Positions 6,829-14,222 of a DNA stretch of 46,866 bases are shown here, in pieces. Positions within the stretch are counted from its first letter, which is position 1, and every line of letters starts with the position of its first letter. The notes beneath the pieces are model-generated. The model saw only the letters and a program-made list of their open reading frames with translations, was not told the origin of the DNA and ran no database searches. A program made the translations under genes and the position numbers. Origin of the DNA: Kitasatospora cheerisanensis KCTC 2395 (GTDB lineage Bacteria > Actinomycetota > Actinomycetes > Streptomycetales > Streptomycetaceae); NCBI RefSeq assembly GCF_000696185.1, contig NZ_KK853997.1, positions 7,305,645-7,352,510 on the forward strand. The letters are read 5' to 3'.

Positions 6829-8258
6829 CCGAACCGACCATGGCCGAGCGCCACCGCCTCCTGGTGGCGCCCGACCGGCAACAGCAACTCGCTTCCATGC
6901 GTGAGGAGTTGGACGCCCTGGGCGATGCCCGCGGGCGGGCCGACCTCGACGGGGCGATGAGCGGCTTCCTCGGCTCCGAGTGGGCCGACCACCAGGACCC
7001 GGTGACCGCCCTCGCCGAGCAGCTCACCGACGACCTGACCTCGGCCCTCGCCGAACTCGGCACCGCGCCCGCCCAACTCGCAGGCGTGGTGGCGACCTTC
7101 ACACTCCAGGACGACGCATCCGCCCGGCTGCGCCCGTTCGCCGACGGCTCCGGACTGGTGATGGTCTCCGATGCGGTCCTCACCGCGGCCGACGTGTACG
7201 CCGCGGCGGCCGCGGGCAGCCTCGCCCGGCTCGCCGAGGGCGGCGTGCTGCGACGACTGTGGCGCGCCGCCGGGGCGCACCGGCGCGGCGCGTTCGCCAG
7301 GGACCCGCAGGTGCTGACCGGGCTGCTGCGCTACTACCACGTCCACCAGCGGGTCTACGGCCTGTCCGGCAAGCTCGGCGTGCGGGTCGGCGGCGACGGC
7401 GGGCAGATCCGGACCCTGCTGAACGTCCAGGCCGCGAGGTTCGTCTTCGGCCACGAACTGGCCCACCACGTCCTGGGGCACGGCCGGGCCGTCAGCGGAT
7501 TCTCCCCCGACGAGCGACTGCCCGTCTGCTCCGCCGCGCAGCAGCAGGAACTCGACGCCGACCTGCTCGCCCACCGGGCGAGCGTCCGCGCCCTGGAACG
7601 GGACCTGGCGAGCGTTCCGCAACTGGCCGAACTCGCGGGCCTGATCGCCGTCCTGGGCAGCCTGACCGCGATGCTCGCCCTGCACTCCACGGAGCGGGCG
7701 CTCTTCGTCCGGTGCGGCAACACGCATCCGCCGGCCGGGGACCGGGCGGCCCGGCTGCTGGCCCGGCTGAGTGACCGTCACCAGCAGTTCGCCGCGATGC
7801 TGCTCGGCTCCCTGCTCCCCGTCACCGAGCAGGCCTGCGCCTACCGACCGGACGCGACCCCGTTCGACCCCGCCCTGCCCGGGCGCGTGCGCGAGCTCGA
7901 AACCCCGCACCCCGCCGCGTACTTGGCGAAGATCGGCGCGCTCGACACCCTGCTCTGCCGGCCGACCGGCTGGCTGGTGCAGGTCCTCGCCGACGCCGAC
8001 CCGGAGGGTGCGCCGCAGCTGGGCACGGGAGCACGGCAGGCGGCGGACGGGGAGGCCGAACAGGCACTGCTCACCTGGGGGTTGGCCCCGGCCCTGGCCG
8101 CCCGCACCGCCGACCCCGGCCAGGCCCTGACCTTCCACACCCTGTACAGCAGGCTGCGCACCGCGATGACCGCCGCCGGTATGCCGACCGAGCAGCGGCT
8201 CGCCCTTCCGCTGGCGGCCGCCCGGCTGGTGGAGGACACGCTCCGGGCGACGGGCTGA
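6825..8258 (+). CDS. Putative zinc metallopeptidase (HExxH, M48-like)
   Basis: A 477-residue protein from GTG 6825 (ATG 6840 is an alternative). It contains FVFGHELAHHVLGHG, an HExxH zinc site with H210, E211 and H214. About 28 residues later comes QELDADLLAHRA, whose E242 and D246 match the third-ligand ExxxD motif of M48-type gluzincins. A hydrophobic stretch after the site (LAGLIAVLGSLTAMLALH) may be a buried helix or a membrane segment. No signal peptide is visible. The N-terminal 190 residues are helical and unfamiliar. It is coupled to the small protein upstream, which could be an activator, substrate or inhibitor. Next downstream is a convergent SUKH protein. Confidence 0.75.
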   Translation: MTEPTMAERHRLLVAPDRQQQLASMREELDALGDARGRADLDGAMSGFLGSEWADHQDPVTALAEQLTDDLTSALAELGTAPAQLAGVVATFTLQDDASARLRPFADGSGLVMVSDAVLTAADVYAAAAAGSLARLAEGGVLRRLWRAAGAHRRGAFARDPQVLTGLLRYYHVHQRVYGLSGKLGVRVGGDGGQIRTLLNVQAARFVFGHELAHHVLGHGRAVSGFSPDERLPVCSAAQQQELDADLLAHRASVRALERDLASVPQLAELAGLIAVLGSLTAMLALHSTERALFVRCGNTHPPAGDRAARLLARLSDRHQQFAAMLLGSLLPVTEQACAYRPDATPFDPALPGRVRELETPHPAAYLAKIGALDTLLCRPTGWLVQVLADADPEGAPQLGTGARQAADGEAEQALLTWGLAPALAARTADPGQALTFHTLYSRLRTAMTAAGMPTEQRLALPLAAARLVEDTLRATG

Positions 8259-8327
8259 CCTCGCGCGACGGCTCCGGGTGTTGCCGGGGTGGGTGAGGGG
8301 GCCGGCGGGCGCACGGACCGGGGCAGG

Positions 8328-8897
8328 TCAGGACACGGCGTCGTGCCAGTCCTTGTTCGCCGCCCAGTGGGCGACCCAGCCGGCGAAGCCCGGGGCGGCC
8401 GTGGTGCCGCCGAAGGGTGCGCCGTACGGGTGGGCGCCCTCGCCGCAGATGAACCAGATGTGGCCGCGGTGCGGGCCGGTGACGATCAGGTGCCAGTACA
8501 TGCCGCAGCCGTCGGTGCCGAGGACGATCGAGCCGTGGTGGAAGACCGGGCCGAGGGCGCCTTCGTCCTCCTCCTCGTCCTCGTCGGGTTCGTCGTCCTC
8601 CCAGAACCAGGGCTCGGTGAGGGGGAAGGGCTCGGCGAGTACCCGTTCGGGGCGGTTCGCGCCCCAGTCCGAGGGCAGGTCGGCGAGCGCGGTCAGGCCG
8701 CGGGTCGGCGGGCCGAGGTGGGAGCCGTCGGTGATCTCGGCGACGAAGGTGCGGTACGGCTCCGGAAGGACGATGCCGTGCCGGGCCTCGAAGGCGTGCA
8801 CGGCCTCCCAGCCGAGCGCGGACGCGCCGTCGTCGGTGACGTCGAATGCGGCGCGGAGGACGGCGAGTTCGGCCGGGTCCGGGTGTTCGGTCTGCAT
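8328..8897 (-). CDS. SMI1/KNR4 (SUKH) family protein
   Basis: A 189-residue protein with the SUKH layout: WEAVHAFEARHGIVLPEPYR near residue 30, then FVAEITDGSHLGP, an acidic linker (EDDEPDEDEEEDEG), a strand-rich middle (GSIVLGTDGCGMYWHLIVTG) and a terminal FAGWVAHWAA segment. SUKH proteins in bacteria are widely known as immunity proteins against polymorphic toxins, though many are orphans, and no toxin gene is visible here. ATG 8897 gives the expected N-terminus. It is convergent with the metallopeptidase and divergent from the epimerase gene, with a 75-bp gap. Confidence 0.88.
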   Translation of the reverse strand: MQTEHPDPAELAVLRAAFDVTDDGASALGWEAVHAFEARHGIVLPEPYRTFVAEITDGSHLGPPTRGLTALADLPSDWGANRPERVLAEPFPLTEPWFWEDDEPDEDEEEDEGALGPVFHHGSIVLGTDGCGMYWHLIVTGPHRGHIWFICGEGAHPYGAPFGGTTAAPGFAGWVAHWAANKDWHDAVS

Positions 8898-8935
8898 GCG
8901 CCATGGATACCAGCACGATCGGACAGCCGAAAGAA

Positions 8936-8965
8936 TTGAACGCGTTCAGTGTGACGGTATACGTT
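8936..8965 (+). promoter_or_regulatory. Promoter with palindromic operator for a leaderless epimerase transcript
   Basis: TTGAAC (8936-8941) and TACGTT (8960-8965) form a -35/-10 pair with an 18-bp spacer; TATACG at 8958 is an alternative -10. The expected start of transcription coincides with the GTG at 8973, so the message would be leaderless. A perfect 12-bp palindrome, TGAACGCGTTCA (8937-8948), overlaps the -35, which suggests direct repression by a dimeric regulator. Confidence 0.6.
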
Positions 8966-8972
8966 CCTTCTC

Positions 8973-9922
8973 GTGAAGTTCGTGATTCCCGGCGGGACCG
9001 GGCAGGTCGGAGCGATGCTGGAGCGCGCCCTGCGCGCGGACGGGCACGAGGTGGTCCTCCTCACCCGCACCCCCACCCGGCCCGGGCAGGTCGCCTGGGA
9101 CGGCAGGACGCCCGGCCCGTGGACCGAGGAGCTGGACGGCGCCGGCGCGGTGATCAACCTGGCCGGGCGGACGGTGAGTTGCCGCTACACGCCGGAGAAC
9201 CTGCGGCAGATGATGGACTCCCGGGTGGAGTCGACCCGGGTGATCGGCGCGGCCATCGCGGCTGCCGCCAGGCCGCCCGGGTGTGGCTCCAGATGAGCAC
9301 CGCGACCGTCTACGCGCACCGCTTCGACGCCCCCAACGACGAGACGACCGGCCTGATCGGCGGCAGCGAACCCGACGTCCCGGCCTACTGGGAGTACAGC
9401 GTCCGGATCGGCCGCAACTGGGAGGCCGCCCAGCAGGAGGCCGTCACCCCGGCGACCAGGAAGGTCGCGCTGCGGACGGCGATGGTCCTCAGCCCGGACC
9501 GGGGCGGCGTGTTCGACATCCTGTCCTGGCTGCCCCGGCTCGGCCTGGGCGGCTCCGTCGGCGGCGGGCGGCAGTACGTCTCGTGGATCCACGAGCACGA
9601 CTTCGTCCGTGCGGTGCGCTTCCTGGTGGACCGGGAGGACGTGTCCGGCCCGGTCAACCTGGCCGCACCGAAACCGCTTCCGCAAGGGGAGTTGGCCCGC
9701 GAGCTGCGCCGCGCCCACCGGATGCCGCTGGGCCTGCCGGCGACCCGGTGGATGGCCGAGATCGGGGCCTTCGCCCTGCGGACGGACACCGAACTGCTGC
9801 TGAAGAGCCGCCGGGTCGTCCCGGGCCGGCTGCTGGCCGACGGCTTCTCCTTCGCCTACCCCGAATTCGCGGACGCGGCGCACGAGTTGGTGACGCGACG
9901 GCGAGCGGGGGCGGCGCGGTGA
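8973..9922 (+). CDS. TIGR01777-type NAD-dependent epimerase/dehydratase (one apparent frameshift)
   Basis: An extended-SDR protein. From GTG 8973 it begins KFVIPGGTGQVGAMLERALR, with the GxxGxxG cofactor motif, and has INLAG near residue 57 as in the YfcH/SulA-like group. The frame stops at 9296, but the rest of the family sequence continues in the next frame (RVWLQMSTATVYAHRFD onward) to 9922, ending in the DUF1731-like tail DGFSFAYPEFADAAHEL. One missing base near 9273-9281 explains this; restored length is 316 residues, normal for the family. Catalytic details are poorly known for these proteins. Transcription probably starts at the GTG itself. Confidence 0.88.
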
Positions 9923-10314
9923 GACAGTTGCCGAGCCGCGAGTGGGGCTCGCATCGACCGGGGCGGTGAGCTGAGCCGGAGGCGCGACACGGAGCTCGTC
10001 TCCTGACGGTCCGCCACCGGTGCGGCATGGGCTGTGGCGGACGTCTCAGTATGCGGAACGGACGGTGCGGTTCGAGGGGGTATGTCCGTTCTTCTGCAAC
10101 GGCCGTGTTGCGGGGAAATGAAGCCGCCACAATTCCGGAAACAGGGCGGAAGGAATGCGGCAGGAGTTCCGCAAGGGGATTTGCGGAACGGCGGAGAGAT
10201 CCGATCTGATGGCGCTCGAACGGCAGCCGGGAAACCCCCGGGAGTCGATTCGGAAATGCCCACCAGCGCACCCTCACCCACGGGGCGGCGGAGAATTCGG
10301 GGAGTACGCCTCTC
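9923..10314. other. Control region upstream of the peptide importer operon
   Basis: This 392-bp gene-free stretch is less GC-rich than its surroundings. It holds a small hairpin just after the epimerase gene (CGAGCC/GGCTCG, 9932-9951), an inverted repeat GCAAC-N6-GTTGC (10096-10111), the palindrome TTCCGGAA (10133-10140) and the operator-like repeat at 10166-10189. A half-copy of that operator, TGCGGAAC, also occurs at 10052-10059. Short open frames here have no coding character. A GGGGAG ribosome site (10299-10304) serves the permease start at 10315. Confidence 0.55.
10166..10189. promoter_or_regulatory. Operator-like inverted repeat upstream of the ABC importer
   Basis: GTTCCGCAA (10166-10174) and TTGCGGAAC (10181-10189) form a perfect 9-bp inverted repeat around a 6-bp centre. 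It lies about 125 bp before the first importer gene. The half-site TGCGGAAC recurs at 10052-10059, suggesting cooperative binding by one regulator. The regulator is not in the window as far as can be seen. Confidence 0.55.
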
Positions 10315-11286
10315 ATGGCAGCGCTCGACACAGTCGCAGTCACCGGCCCGGTCCCCGGGCCCGCCGAACCGAGCCTGTTGCGCAGGGTGGTGCACGACCG
10401 GGTCGGCGCTGCCGCTCTCGCCGTCGTCCTGTTGTTCCTGCTGCTGGCCCTGGCCGCGCCGCTGATTGCCGCGCTGTACGGGAAGAATCCGGTCGAGCAC
10501 TACGGTCAGAACACTCCGGGCCTGCTCAGTGACGGTGGCGTGCCGATGCTGCCGAACGGCGGGATCTCCGGCGAGTTCTGGTTCGGCCTGGAGCCGGGCC
10601 TCGGCCGGGACGTGCTGACCCAGTTGCTGTACGGCATCCGGACCTCGCTGCTGATCGCTTTCGCCGCGGCGGGCGTGACCACCGCGCTCGGTGTGCTGGC
10701 GGGCGTCGCGGTGGGCTATCTCGGCGGTATCGCGGACCGGTTGTTCGGGTTCCTCGCCAATGTGCTGCTGGCCTTTCCGACACTGCTCCTGCTGCTCGCG
10801 ATCAGCCCGGTGATCCAGTCCCGGCTGGTCGATCCGAATGCGGCGGAACCGGATTGGATGCAGTTCCTGGTGCTGGTCCTGGTGTTCTCCGCGTTCGGAT
10901 GGATTCCGCTCGCGCTTTCGCTCCGGGCCACCGTCCGCTCGCTCCGGGAAAGGGATTTCGTGCAGTCCGCCCGGGCGCAGGGCGCGAGCCGGTTCCACGT
11001 CGTGGTCCGCGAGCTGCTGCCGAACGTCCGCTCCCAGCTGCTCGTGCACGCCACCATGGCCGTGCCGGCCTTCGTCGCCTCCGAGGCCGCGCTGTCGTTC
11101 CTCGGCGTCGGCGTCACCGAGCCCGTCCCCGACTGGGGGCGGATGATCTCGCGCGGCTCGGAGGTGTTCCGGTCCGACCCGACCTACCTGGTCTTCCCGG
11201 GCGTGGCACTGCTGCTGTTCGTGCTGGCCTTCAACCTGCTCGGCGACGCCGTCCGGGACGCGCTGGACCCGCGCCGCGCCCGCTGA
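10315..11286 (+). CDS. Peptide/nickel-type ABC transporter permease (DppC/OppC family)
   Basis: A 323-residue integral membrane permease. It has an N-terminal membrane helix (ALAVVLLFLLLALAAPLIAA), a periplasm-facing loop with GLEPGLGRDVLTQLLYGIRT, then about five more helices. The cytoplasmic EAA-type coupling loop is RDFVQSARAQGASRFHVVV, the contact with the ATPase. The C-terminus NLLGDAVRDALDPR is typical of the family. It is the first gene of a four-gene importer; beginning with the C-type permease is less common than beginning with the binding protein. ATG 10315 follows GGGGAG at about 10 nt. Confidence 0.94.
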   Translation: MAALDTVAVTGPVPGPAEPSLLRRVVHDRVGAAALAVVLLFLLLALAAPLIAALYGKNPVEHYGQNTPGLLSDGGVPMLPNGGISGEFWFGLEPGLGRDVLTQLLYGIRTSLLIAFAAAGVTTALGVLAGVAVGYLGGIADRLFGFLANVLLAFPTLLLLLAISPVIQSRLVDPNAAEPDWMQFLVLVLVFSAFGWIPLALSLRATVRSLRERDFVQSARAQGASRFHVVVRELLPNVRSQLLVHATMAVPAFVASEAALSFLGVGVTEPVPDWGRMISRGSEVFRSDPTYLVFPGVALLLFVLAFNLLGDAVRDALDPRRAR

Positions 11287-11375
11287 ACCCCCGCGCCCCG
11301 CTGCCCACTTCTTCACCGATCACCCATCCGAACCCTCCCCGACGCCGACGTGCTCGGGCCAAGGAGACATTCGCC

Positions 11376-13127
11376 ATGCGCTGGACCAGACCGTCGCTCG
11401 CCGTCATCGCCGCCGCCCTGCTGACGACCTCCTGCTCGGCCGGTGCCGGCAGCACCGGCCACGCCGGCGGGGCCGCGTCGAAGGACACCTCGCCGCTGAC
11501 CGCCGCGCTCGGCACCGAGAAGGACAGCGCCGGCCCCGCCCCGGCCGTCCCCGGAGCCCGCCCGGGCGGCACGGTCAACGTGTACAACAGCGTCGAGTTC
11601 CGCCACCTGGACCCGCAGAAGGTCTACGCGGGCGCCACCTACAACGCCTCGCTGCTGTGGGGCCGTCAGCTGACGCAGTACCAGGTCGTGGACGGGAAGG
11701 CCAAGCTGGTCGGCGACCTGGCCACCGACACCGGCACCTCGACCGACGAGGGGCGGACCTGGACCTACCGGCTCAAGGAGGGCGTGGCCTGGGAGGACGG
11801 CAAACCGATCACCTCCGAGGACGTCAAGTACGGCATCGAGCGCACCTTCGGCAAGGGCTACGAGGTCGGCCCGCCGTACTGGCCGCAGTGGCTCACCGGC
11901 GAGCCCAACTACGAGGCGGCGCGCGCCAAGTACGCCGGCCCGCAGGCCGGGGGCCTGGCCGCGATCGAGACCCCGGACGCGCGCACCCTGGTGTTCCACT
12001 TCCCGCAGCCGCAGGCCGACGTGCCGTACATGGCCGCGCAGTCCTCCTCCTCGCCGGTGCGCCGGGACAAGGACACCGGGACGGAGTACGACCGGCTGCC
12101 GTTCGCCACCGGCCCGTACCGGATCGTCGAGCACGTCCAGAACACCCGCATGGTGCTGGAGCGCAACCCGGCCTGGAAGGCGGAGACCGACCCGATCCGC
12201 AACCAGTACCCGGACCGGTTCGTCTTCACGTACGGCAAGGAGGCGCTCAACGGCAACCAGGAGATCCTGTCCGGGCGCGACGGCGGCGCCAACGCCACCA
12301 CCGCCTCCGACGAGCTCTCCCCGGAGCTGTACCAGGTCACCGACACCGACCCCAAGGCCGGGGAGCTGGTGGTCTCCGGCCGCCGCGGCGCCTTCGTCAG
12401 CCAGCTGGTGATCAACAACGAGCGGGTGCCGGACGTCGAGGTGCGCCGGGCGCTCAACCTCGCCTACCCGCGCCAGCAGGCCCGGCAGGTCCAGGGCGGC
12501 TCCCGGACCGGCGAACTGGCCAGCACGCTCAGCTCGCCCGCGCTGCTCGACTGGCAGAAGTACGACCTGAACCCGGCCCGGCCCGAGGGCGACCCGGAGG
12601 CCGCCAAGGCCGCGCTCGCCAAGGCGAAGCAGGCCCCGGGCACCCTGAGCTACGCGTACAGGAACACCCCGGACGGGCAGCGCGTCGCCCAGGTGCTGGT
12701 CGACGGCTTCGGCAAGGCGGGCATCACCGTGGTGCCCAAGCCGATCGACCCGAAGGCCTTCCTGGACGAGGTGCACCGGGCCGACTCGCCGTACGACCTG
12801 TTCGAGGAGACCAGCTCGGTCGACTGGCCGACGCCCTCCACGCTGATCCCGTTCTCCTTCGACGGCCGGGCCGGCAGCGACATCAACTCGGCGCGCTACC
12901 GCAATCCCGAGGTCGACCGCGAGATCGACCGGATCAACCGGATCGGCGAGCCGCGCGCCAAGGCCAAGGAGCTGTACGCGCTGGAGCAGACCGTGATGAA
13001 GGACCTGCCGGTGCTGCCGCTCGCCTACCCGACCGTCAACCAGCTGCGCGGCAGCAACGTGGGCGGGGCGTTCATCCACCCCATCTACGGTGCGGTCGGG
13101 CTGACCTGGCTGTACCTCAAGTCCTGA
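11376..13127 (+). CDS. Extracellular solute-binding lipoprotein, family 5
   Basis: A 583-residue substrate-binding protein of the DppA/OppA/NikA family that captures ligand outside the cell for the adjacent permeases. The signal peptide MRWTRPSLAVIAAALLTTSC ends in a lipobox-like LTTSC, so Cys20 is the predicted lipidated residue. Family features include NSVEFRHLDPQKVY, WTYRLKEGVAWEDGKPITSE with DVKYGIERTFG, and a C-terminal LYALEQTVMKDLPVLPL. Start ATG 11376 is well placed behind AAGGAG (11361-11366). A large GC-rich hairpin follows the stop and may stabilise this part of the message, since binding proteins are needed in excess. The ligand is unknown; a peptide or metal-chelate is most likely. 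Confidence 0.94.
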   Translation: MRWTRPSLAVIAAALLTTSCSAGAGSTGHAGGAASKDTSPLTAALGTEKDSAGPAPAVPGARPGGTVNVYNSVEFRHLDPQKVYAGATYNASLLWGRQLTQYQVVDGKAKLVGDLATDTGTSTDEGRTWTYRLKEGVAWEDGKPITSEDVKYGIERTFGKGYEVGPPYWPQWLTGEPNYEAARAKYAGPQAGGLAAIETPDARTLVFHFPQPQADVPYMAAQSSSSPVRRDKDTGTEYDRLPFATGPYRIVEHVQNTRMVLERNPAWKAETDPIRNQYPDRFVFTYGKEALNGNQEILSGRDGGANATTASDELSPELYQVTDTDPKAGELVVSGRRGAFVSQLVINNERVPDVEVRRALNLAYPRQQARQVQGGSRTGELASTLSSPALLDWQKYDLNPARPEGDPEAAKAALAKAKQAPGTLSYAYRNTPDGQRVAQVLVDGFGKAGITVVPKPIDPKAFLDEVHRADSPYDLFEETSSVDWPTPSTLIPFSFDGRAGSDINSARYRNPEVDREIDRINRIGEPRAKAKELYALEQTVMKDLPVLPLAYPTVNQLRGSNVGGAFIHPIYGAVGLTWLYLKS

Positions 13128-13135
13128 CCCCCTCG

Positions 13136-13167
13136 CCCGGTGCCCGCCGCCAGCGGCGGGCACCGGG
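13136..13167 (+). terminator. Strong intercistronic hairpin after the binding-protein gene
   Basis: CCCGGTGCCCGCCGC (13136-13150) and its exact complement (13153-13167) are separated by 2 nt. In RNA this allows about 13 pairs closed by a 6-nt loop. There is no T-tract. It lies 8 bp after the binding-protein stop and about 50 bp before the next permease, inside the operon, so partial termination or 3'-end protection is more likely than a full stop. Confidence 0.6.
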
Positions 13168-13215
13168 GCGACCCCCGCCCTCCGAATCCCCCGTCACGTC
13201 GACCCCGGACCGGCC

Positions 13216-14211
13216 ATGCTCACCTTCGTCCTGCGGCGGACCCTCCAGGCGCTCGGCGTCCTGCTCGCGGTCTCCGCCGCCGCCTTCGCCCTCTTCTACG
13301 CCGCGCCCGCCGACCCGGCCCGGGCCGCCTGCGGCCCGCGCTGCGACAGCGGCCAGATCGCGGCGGTGCGCCAGAGCATGGGCCTCGACCAGCCGCTGCT
13401 CACCCAGTACACCGAGTACCTGGCCGGCGTCGTCGCCGGACGGGACATCAACGACGTGGACGGCTCGGCCATCCACTGCGCGGCCCCCTGCCTCGGCTAC
13501 TCGTACCGGCTGCACCAGCCCGTGGCCGAGGCGCTGGCCGACCACCTGCCGGTCACCCTCTCGCTGACCGCCGGGGCGCTCGCCGTCCTGCTGGTCCTCG
13601 GCCTCGGCACCGGGTTCGTCTCCGCGCTGCGGCACGGCCGCCGCACCGACCGGCTGCTGTCCGGCTTCACCCTGGTCGGCGCGAGCGTGCAGATCTACTT
13701 CCTCGGCTACCTCGCCCAGTGGTGGCTGGTCCACTCGACCGGCCTGCTGCCGCTGCCCTCCTACACCCCGCCGACCGAGGACCCGGCGGCCTGGGCGGGC
13801 GGGATGCTGCTGCCCTGGCTCGTCCTCGGCTTCGTCAACTCGGCGGTGTTCGCCCGGCTCTCGCGCTCCCAGCTGCTGGAGACGATGAACGAGGAGTACG
13901 TCCGCACGGCCCGCGCCAAGGGCCTGGGGCGGTTGCGCGCCCACCTCAAGTACACCTCGCGCGGGGCGGCCGGGCCGCTGGTGCAACTGCTCGGCCTGGA
14001 GGCCGGGGCGCTGCTCGGCGGAGCCGTGATCAGCGAGACCGTGTTCGGACTGAACGGCGTCGGGCGGTTCGCCGCCCAGGCGGTCTCCGGGCAGGACCTG
14101 CCGGCCGTGGTCGGCGCGGTGCTGCTGGCCGCCTGCTTCGTGGTGCTGTTCGTCGCGCTGGCGGACCTGGCGGTGGCCTGGCTCGACCCGCGCATCCGAC
14201 TGGGCCGATAG
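13216..14211 (+). CDS. Peptide/nickel-type ABC transporter permease (DppB/OppB family)
   Basis: A 331-residue permease starting MLTFVLRRTLQALGVLLAVS, the standard first helix of the B-type permeases. It has the QSMGLDQPLLTQYTEYLAGV loop, about six membrane helices, and the EAA-type loop EYVRTARAKGLGRLRAHLKY. The ending ISETVFGLNGVGRFAAQAV leads to the final helix. A Cys-containing insertion in the extracytoplasmic loop (HCAAPCLGY, with CGPRC earlier) is notable. It pairs with the 10315 permease to form the membrane channel. It lies 88 bp after the binding-protein gene, with the hairpin in between, and 11 bp before the ATPase gene. Confidence 0.94.
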   Translation: MLTFVLRRTLQALGVLLAVSAAAFALFYAAPADPARAACGPRCDSGQIAAVRQSMGLDQPLLTQYTEYLAGVVAGRDINDVDGSAIHCAAPCLGYSYRLHQPVAEALADHLPVTLSLTAGALAVLLVLGLGTGFVSALRHGRRTDRLLSGFTLVGASVQIYFLGYLAQWWLVHSTGLLPLPSYTPPTEDPAAWAGGMLLPWLVLGFVNSAVFARLSRSQLLETMNEEYVRTARAKGLGRLRAHLKYTSRGAAGPLVQLLGLEAGALLGGAVISETVFGLNGVGRFAAQAVSGQDLPAVVGAVLLAACFVVLFVALADLAVAWLDPRIRLGR

Positions 14212-14222
14212 GAGCCGCAACG

